NCBI GenBank assembly: GCA_021234155.1
Contig: JAJEKV010000166.1
Location: 498,324-562,323, forward strand
From: Isoetes taiwanensis
Lineage: Eukaryota; Streptophyta; Lycopodiopsida; Isoetales; Isoetaceae
Reading direction: 5' to 3'
Length of the DNA stretch: 64,000 nt
Both the position numbers and the translations under genes were made by a program. The notes under the pieces are model-generated. The model was not told the DNA's origin and made no database searches. It worked only from the letters and a program-made list of their open reading frames with translations. This document shows positions 57,332 through 64,000 of this stretch, piece by piece (within the stretch, counting starts at the first letter, position 1; the number at the start of each line of letters is the position of its first letter).

Positions 57332-57834
57332 TCACTTCAGACCACCATCTGTAGAAGAACAATAATTCATGGAAAAGACAAACTTTTGTTCTAAATAACA
57401 AAGATGGAGACAAATTCTTGAAAATGCAGAGATGGTACTTGATTGCGTCCTTACCATGTTCGTAAGATCCGTTGATTTGTGCCTTGCTAGGTGGGATGTC
57501 TCGCAAATAGAGCAGATATCGTCTATGATACATAGGCTTGTCCATTATGCAACCAAACCTAATTCAATGATTTCACAACAAATAAGAGGCTCTACGTTAT
57601 ACTTCTAATTTAAAAATTTTAAACCTGAATAAAGCTTTCCTTAGCTGACATGAACTACCTAAAACGGTGTAAGGACAAAGGGCACCAATCACATGAATTC
57701 TAAAAAGCGGTACAATCATAGATAATAATGCAAAGGATCTAAGCAAAGGCAAACAATGAAAGTACATCTTTTAATCTTGCTTTGGGCTTGGCATCTTACC
57801 GAGCATCTACTATATTTGCCTCTTCATCTGCCAT
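57332..57834 (-). CDS. Short spliced gene, 51-residue protein, unassigned
   Basis: Minus-strand exons 57834-57800, 57558-57455 and 57348-57332 join in frame through GT..AG introns. They give MADEEANIVDARFG, then KPMYHRRYLLYLRDIPPSKA, and end EHDGGLK with TGA. Donors are GGTAAG-like and acceptors AATTAG and CTACAG. The protein is basic and Tyr/Arg-rich in the middle. I do not recognise it. A 6-codon upstream ORF (57870-57850) lies just before the start in the same exon. The intact frame across three exons favours a real gene, but the exon model is mine and could be the 3' part of a longer one. Confidence 0.4.
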
Positions 57835-59512
57835 GTGTGTAGATGAATATCAACCTTCTTCGCGTGCCATTGTCTGCAAAGAAAAGGATAAAATAGCAAA
57901 TGAGCACAATTTGGCATAGACTCTACAATATCGGGAGTAATCATCATCACGAAGAAGGAAAATTGTGGCAAAGCCAGGATTGTGAATTCCCCGGCGCCAT
58001 CATCGGGAGGAAAAACTTTGCATTGAATCCCACACAACTCACCACTAAATTCTATTCCATTCCATTCCGGCCACACAACTCACCTCACACCCATCTGCCC
58101 TATCAGCTTGCATTGTGACCTCATGCTCCCATGCAGGTGCCTTAGTTTGCTGGAGCTTCAGCTGTACATCTTAGATCAACCCCTAAATCAATAGATAGGT
58201 ATGAAAAGTCAAATCTTCTTGCCTGTCCCTTGGGAATTGAAGGAATCTTCTGTACTTTATCATGTCCTGGTGATAAAGTCCTAAAACAGTAAACAAAGGT
58301 CCACTTCATTAAACACTTCCACTAACTTCATGTCTACTTGCGACTCTCTAATCTTACCAAGCTATCATCATAATGACATTTTAGCGATTTCAAGAAATAA
58401 ACCAACGGGGTAAGTGTGTGTAAGGATGAGAAATGTTTACTTACGTACATATGGCATGGCCAGCCTCATGGGAGTGCATAAGGCTCTAAATGTACACCTG
58501 CAAAAAGTAGTTGCAAAGTAATGATACGTCATGAAAATAGATTCTAAAGTATTTGCATGAAATAATATAAAGATTGCACAGACAGCAGTCTTGGACAATT
58601 TGATCTAAAGATTAAATTCGTTGTATATAATTATAATTTGATGCACTAATACCTTTCTTTGGTGCCAAGCCATGAAAAATGTACTGAACAGAAGACACGA
58701 TTTCCAAGTCTAACGATAAAATAGATCTGGATCTGCTTGGCGTTATTGGGCCTCATGTGGTCTCTAAATGTTAACAAAATACCCCTTCATAAACAGCTAC
58801 TTATAACTGACAGCAGATACAGTCCATGCATAGTACTGCGCTTCCTGAAAAAAAAGCCAAAAAATGGTAAGGCATAGATAAAACAATGATCGCAACAATG
58901 GCAATAATCAAGCACTAACCTGACAATAATCAAGCACTAACCTGACTTGCACAGATTGAAGCAATAACCATTGCCTTTAAATGACCCAGAAATATTGAAT
59001 CTACCTTGTAGCTGATTTGAGGCAGTATAAAGTTAGAATCTGGTGATGTCACTGATAATCTACGATCAAAGTTGGTACATTTCGGTTTCTTAAAGTGAAT
59101 GCCATAGCACGACGTAAATTTGCCTTGCAGATTCATAAATAGGTAGCAGGGGACCAGAAAAAGAATGTGCTTGATCCATGTGTTTGAAAGCGATACAGAA
59201 CACAGCTTCAGACTTTGCATAAGGCTTCAACGTTAAATGCATTTCCTCCATCACGCAAAAATGGAGTCGGATTTGAGAGGGCAGAGTTGCCTCCACGCAG
59301 ATACTAAAAATCCAGTGCCTTTTACAGTCGTCAATATTCAAAAACCATGAGTCATTTCTGCAAATTCCAAGTTAGACCTGCGTTGGCTGCTGGAGCTCTG
59401 TTAGTGCAAAAAAACTGCTCTGCTGTACCCAATCGTACTCAGGGTTAGGTTGAAGACAGAACCATTTCCTCAGGCTTAAAACGCTTTTCTAGAAACAACA
59501 GAAGCAAGATCC
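57835..59512 (-). other. Likely leader/intron region of a minus-strand transcript
   Basis: Several acceptor-donor bounded segments suggest exons on the minus strand. One (about 58499-58444) follows TTTTTGCAG and ends at GTAAGT. Another (from about 58282, after TTTTAG) reads LSPGHDKVQKIPSIPKGQAR and stops near 58157. None is recognisable. They may be untranslated exons of the transcript containing the 51-residue ORF or a separate non-coding RNA. Confidence 0.3.
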
Positions 59513-59959
59513 TCAGATTAAATTGGCAGAAAAACGTACCACTGCTGAAGATGGCGTCCTACATAACAATGCGGTCTCCATGATAACTCCACAGATTAAA
59601 TTCTGGGCACTAAATGAGCTAAGCCGAACAGAAAAGTAAGACTTCTTGAGCTTTCCCGATTCTGGGTCTGCTGGAGAAGTGTTATGAGCACAAGCTCTGC
59701 TACGCCATGCACGTAGTTCAGGAGAACGAATGGTCCACAGCTCCAAGTAGACCATGGTTAGCAGGCCTCTGCTGGGCCGGATTGAGCAGCATCTAGCAAC
59801 CCCAGGCCGCCGCCGTCCGCACCAGGGGAAAGGAAAGTACAGAAGGGAGGGAGAAAATTCGAAATGAGAAGAACCCATGCGACCAAAATAATCCCGCAGG
59901 GGCGAGGGGAACGCCGCATGCGGCGTTCCATGCGGCTGCACAGGCACATTTCCCAACAC
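59513..59959 (-). other. GC-rich open frame, possible first exon
   Basis: A 148-codon minus frame lies in the only GC-rich island of the right third of the window. It contains an internal ATG near 59756 (MVYLELWTIRSPELRAWRSR) and a donor-like GTGGTACGT near its end. No known domain. It could be the promoter-proximal exon of the minus-strand unit ending at 57.3 kb. The frame may be chance in GC-rich DNA. Confidence 0.3.
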
Positions 59960-60587
59960 CTTACCAAAATAAAAAAGAAGATATCACAAATTATCACCCA
60001 ACCAACCATTGAACTACTCAATCAGTTATGAAACTTATGATTACGAAATACCAATAGCATTCATTCAAGAAACTCGACCCGGCAGGTAGCCGACTACCCG
60101 TAGAAATTTTGGCGGGCTGGGGAAGAGGAATTGTCATCAGCGGATTGCTTGCCTGTTGAATGTTTCACAGCCTAGAGTGCTACAAGAGCTCGTATGAACC
60201 TAGAGACACTTGATGCACTTATGCTAATATCATTATGGGATGCACTATTTGAGTCCATAGATTAGCAAGCATGTTTTAAGGATTGGTATGAAGCAAAAGA
60301 TAGAAGAGGCAATGCCGCTTGTTAATTGATCATGTACTCTTTTTTGGTACGTTATTATATAGCACGTGAATTTTCTATGTATTTTGTTAAAAATTTGGAT
60401 TCTGTCATTTTAAATTTTTGTCTGGCATATGAAAGGTTGAAATTTGAGAACTTTCTGTCATGCGAAAAGGCATAAAATATTTTCCCTGTCCTTCGAAAAC
60501 CGTCAAATTTACACACTGATGGCTGCAACTTTACAAATGCATCCGAATGGCACGCAAAACAATAAAGTTTATAGCCTGATAACTCTA

Positions 60588-61105
60588 CAGCCATATTCAT
60601 CACTTGCTTGAAACACAGTGCAAGAGAATGATTTACGCATGTTAACATGCATTGGCCTAACATGGACTCAAAACAAAATAGGAAAATAGATCATGGAGTC
60701 GCTAAACAACTCTGCTGATTGCTAGTCTGAACTATCATAGTCCCCATGTAGCAATACTGCCTTGACCTTGTGTTTGAAGTCTTGATGGTTCCGGATTGCC
60801 TTATACATGCAGATGGATACTACAAACCTTGCTTGAAACTGCGTTACCATCTTATGATAAAAGATTATGGATTTAAGGAGATTGGAAACTTCAACCTGAA
60901 TGTTTGCTTCAAGGTTAAATTCTTATGCGTGAAACAAAGAAGCATTGTACATGACATATGGAGCATCTTTTACCATGAGTCAGTGCAATGCAAAAGAATG
61001 ATCTATACATGTTAACATCTCCCAAATATAGCGATGTCCATCACTTGCTTGAAACACAACGCCTAACATGGACTCAAACAAAATAGGGAAAGAGGTCATG
61101 GAATC
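60588..61105. repeat. Dispersed repeat, copies b and c
   Basis: Copy b (60588-60703) matches copy a at 54769. Copy c (about 61027-61105) is a shorter version lacking the central part. Next to b, CCGTCAAATTTACACACTG (about 60498) is the inverted form of CAGTGTGTAAATTTGACGG next to copy a (about 55021). Confidence 0.65.
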
Positions 61106-61705
61106 CGTAAATAAAAGTTGTATATACTTTGAGCTTGCCTTTGGAAGCATACAATACATTCACTATTTTACCAACTTCTTGTGTCTTTCCCAACATCTTC
61201 TTCTTGTAACTTCTTGTAAACCATGTAATGGAATAGTATATAGTTGATCCCAAAAATATTGTACTTACAGGCTAAGATACATCGCAAAAGAAAGCAATTC
61301 TAAATGTAAGATACATCGCAAAAGACATCGTGTTGTTGCTACAAAAGTGATGTTTCCATGTGCAGCTTATTATTTTGTCCTTCACGCTACTCGTTTTATC
61401 AAACAACATCAACTGGTTAAAACAAAACAAAGCAAATAACTTACATAAAAGAAAAAATGCCAACAGAAGAATGCCAAAAATATGAGGGCAACAATGAACA
61501 AAATAAGCAAAGCAGTCCCTGCAATCTACTATCATACTTCCCATGTAATAATACTCCTTTGACCATGTGTTTGAAGTCTTGATGGTTTCTAACAAAGATT
61601 CGCTACCCACCCCTTTGGTTTCTCCGAAATAAAGTCTTCAATGGTATATTATTATCATAAAAGAGTATGGATTTGAGGAAATTGATGAGTTGAACCCCCA
61701 TATGT
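60735..61705. repeat. Direct duplication with ~800-bp offset
   Basis: CCATGTA.CAATACT...TTGACC.TGTGTTTGAAGTCTTGATGGTT at about 60743-60790 recurs at 61540-61588. The following ATGATAAAAGATTATGGATTTAAGGA-like block (about 60854) recurs near 61650. The two form a diverged segmental repeat. Confidence 0.65.
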
Positions 61706-63457
61706 GTCATATTATATGGAAACAACTCATAAACCTATGCGAAATCTATGAGGACAGTAAATGCTTCGCAATGCAGAAGCTAATTTAGTTCATAACAACA
61801 CAGCGATAATGTTTATTAGAAGCAAAGCAATTGTGTAATGGCTCTATAATAATCCAAGATTCGCTAATCCTGTTGAAAATAATTAATAGGCTTTCATCGT
61901 CAACCTTTTGCAGATAAAGGCGTTCATCCATCTAGTCTCCAAAGATGAAGTTGCATATGCAAATACTTCTTGAATAATTAAGTAACTGCTTTTGATTTCA
62001 AGATCCCATTCTATTAGCCACAAATGACACCAAATAATGTCTACTTTTCCTTTCAAATATCCCATTTTGTATACTACAAATGACATCTACAAAATGAATT
62101 ATATTGTAAGAACAATTGATTTACAAAACAAAAGGATAGTCTAGCTTCCTCTGATTTGCAATTTGTACACAACCCTTTCATCGAAGAGATGCCCTTAACT
62201 AAGAATTTCAGCCATATGCACACATTGTTGCCTTCTCAACATACATCGGCATGCTCACTTGAAACATGATTTTATCTAAAACTATAAACACTTAAACATG
62301 TTTTTCAAGATCTAATACTACAAACACCTGAATGATATTCCTGTATAACTACATTTCTTACATCTTAATTTTGTCCTCATTTTTTGCTCAAATGATTTTT
62401 AGGACCTTCTATGCAAGACCTTTTTTTTTTAACCTTCTATGCAAGACCTTCTACACATGGGCAGTAATATGAAAATTGTAGAACCTAATTGTAGTCTAGC
62501 ACAAAAAGTCAATTTGAATCTCTACATTATTAAACATGTAGCACATATTGCAAGCAATGCCAAGCATAATGAATATGGAAAATGAAAATTGCATTGATCA
62601 ATAAGCATGTTGGAGAAGGATCACTTTATTGTGGATGTGTAACAATTAATTGAGTCTCTATCTTGATTTGGAAATGATAAATGGTAATAGAATTAAGCCA
62701 CAACAATATAACTTGTTCCTAGAACCCATCTTCACAAATTGGTTGCTCTCAACCTACATTTTACTTGTGAATGCTTACACAGTGATGTTGATAATCAGCA
62801 ACATAAGATCAGAGTACTAATTTGCCAAAAATCACCTTGAGAATAAAAACCAAAAGAATATCCATCCACATTTTGGACTGCTTGGTTAGCAGTTCTACCT
62901 TTAAAATATGGTAAAAATGGCTACAGATTGCAAAAGCATTGCCACATGCTCTCGGAGTGGCACACATTGCACCACCATGGCTTTGCTTCTCAATGGGCTG
63001 TGGAATTCAAGAAATGATATTCTTAAGTGACAGCCGCAATAACTTTGCACTAAGCATTTAGGATTGGGTACCAAAGTACCTGGCAAAACTGCATGAGCCT
63101 GGCTATCAGCATTCTAAAATGGGCACCACAGTACCCTTTCCCCCAATTTTTGCAATGTGCACAGTACACCTTATTTTCTTTGCCCTCAAATTTTTAATTT
63201 GCATGGTCATTCATCTGAAACCAACTACGAAGCATCAGACATGCATTATACACATGTAAAAGGGAAAGAAAGGGCAAATAGATTATGTGGCTCACAAAAG
63301 CTTTTTTGATACCCTGCATAGACTTGACATACAAAAGAAGATTCTAAACGCTTACCAGCATAAGTTATTAGCAACTACATACAAATAAAGTATCAAGCAC
63401 ATGAACACAAATGGATAATATACATTTACAAAAAATCGCGAGGATGAAGTATTTTAC
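61706..63457. other. AT-rich region, no gene recognised
   Basis: No supported gene. It includes a duplicated CTTCTATGCAAGACCTT block around a T10 run (62405-62453). It may be an intron or downstream flank of the minus-strand exons at 63.46-63.81 kb. Confidence 0.4.
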
Positions 63458-63812
63458 CTGCAGAAACTGTCATGTGATGCAGCCATCTTTGCAGACCCAA
63501 CTTAACCTGCACGGCAAAACAGAGATACAATATAATCCTTCAAAAGTTGGCCAATAATAGAGTAGTGCAAGATGTTCACATGCTAGTGGAAAAGTAGCAT
63601 TTTTGAAATGCAACTTTTCTATTCAATTTGTTAATACTTCCCCATCAGTCAGATATGTTGCAGAGATAAGGAAGTCTCACCCAAGGACAGGCACCTTCTG
63701 CAGCTACTAAGAGACCTCCAACGCGAACAAACGGCAATGGTCCAATGGCAGTTTCATTCACTTTTGTATTCACTAACGAACCCTCGTGATGGAACGTCTC
63801 TATCCAAGCAAA
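63458..63812 (-). CDS. Two internal exons of an unassigned gene
   Basis: On the minus strand, exon 63812-63681 follows ATGCAG and ends at GTGAGA. It is 132 bases in phase 0 and encodes FAWIETFHHEGSLVNTKVNE, then GPLPFVRVGGLLVAAEGACP plus W. Exon 63506-63458 follows GTGCAG and ends at GTAAAA. It encodes VKLGLQRWLHHMTVSA plus one base. The exons join in frame and read as real protein. I cannot name the family. Upstream exons would lie beyond 64000, and downstream exons were not identified. Confidence 0.45.
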
Positions 63813-64000
63813 CTGCATTGAGAATTGATGGATCTTCATTTAATGTTGGTTATCTACATAAACAACAAACACAAACAAATATGTTTAAGATAATCTCTTA
63901 ACTCTGCCGAATAATTGCATTTTGGTTCCACATACTAAAAATACAATTTAAATTAACAAAAAATATTTGAATGAATGATCTATGGTGTATAAATATAGAT

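Noticed and set aside
1..64000. CRISPR arrays, bacterial operons or an integrated prokaryotic element
   Set aside because: No regular spacer-repeat array, no ribosome-binding-site-led gene runs, and clear spliceosomal introns throughout.

Overview
The window looks like nuclear DNA from a land plant with a large, repeat-rich genome. The evidence is spliced plant genes with GT..AG introns, PLS-type PPR remnants, an IRE-type AGC kinase remnant, a papain-type protease remnant, a plant-type MORN protein remnant and UFSP2, among LINE, LTR, SINE, MITE and Helitron-like debris. The sequence does not fix the lineage. A seed-free plant or gymnosperm is a guess from the LINE and PPR style and the density of relics.

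Layout. A tandem array of small dyads lies at 0.3-0.5 kb. Three decayed copies or fragments of one GC-rich LINE family (endonuclease, reverse transcriptase, zinc-binding tail) occupy 1.6-6.4, 13.4-16.8 and 17.5-18.05 kb; two of them end in different microsatellite tails. A 6.3-kb, strand-asymmetric element at 19.41-25.68 kb carries a Gag-like CCHC zinc knuckle on the minus strand. Its repeats have the A-B/A-B order of split direct repeats, and it lies against a Ty3/gypsy-like protease fragment. A 5'-truncated IRE-type kinase pseudogene (26.2-27.95 kb) follows, then PPR scraps and a LINE-like insertion at 29.77-31.81 kb that carries only ORF1, with a 19-bp target-site duplication and a poly(A) tail.

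The one gene that looks intact is a 13-exon UFSP2 (Ufm1-specific protease 2) at 34.57-38.17 kb. Every splice phase joins in frame and the catalytic Cys and Asp-Pro-His residues are present. Next to it is a 3.1-kb unit with short terminal direct repeats and a tRNA-iMet-type primer-binding site. It encloses two head-to-head copies of a retroposed MORN-repeat gene fragment.

From 42.7 to 64 kb there are a papain-like protease pseudogene, a tandem tRNA-derived SINE, a family of about 68-bp hairpins, a 67-bp higher-order repeat, a 194-bp MITE, an L1-like reverse transcriptase relic, a probable Helitron terminus and dispersed repeats. Two short spliced minus-strand coding units there remain unassigned. 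No operon-like cooperation is expected. The common theme is gene fragments captured, duplicated or interrupted by mobile DNA beside one maintained housekeeping gene of the UFM1 pathway.
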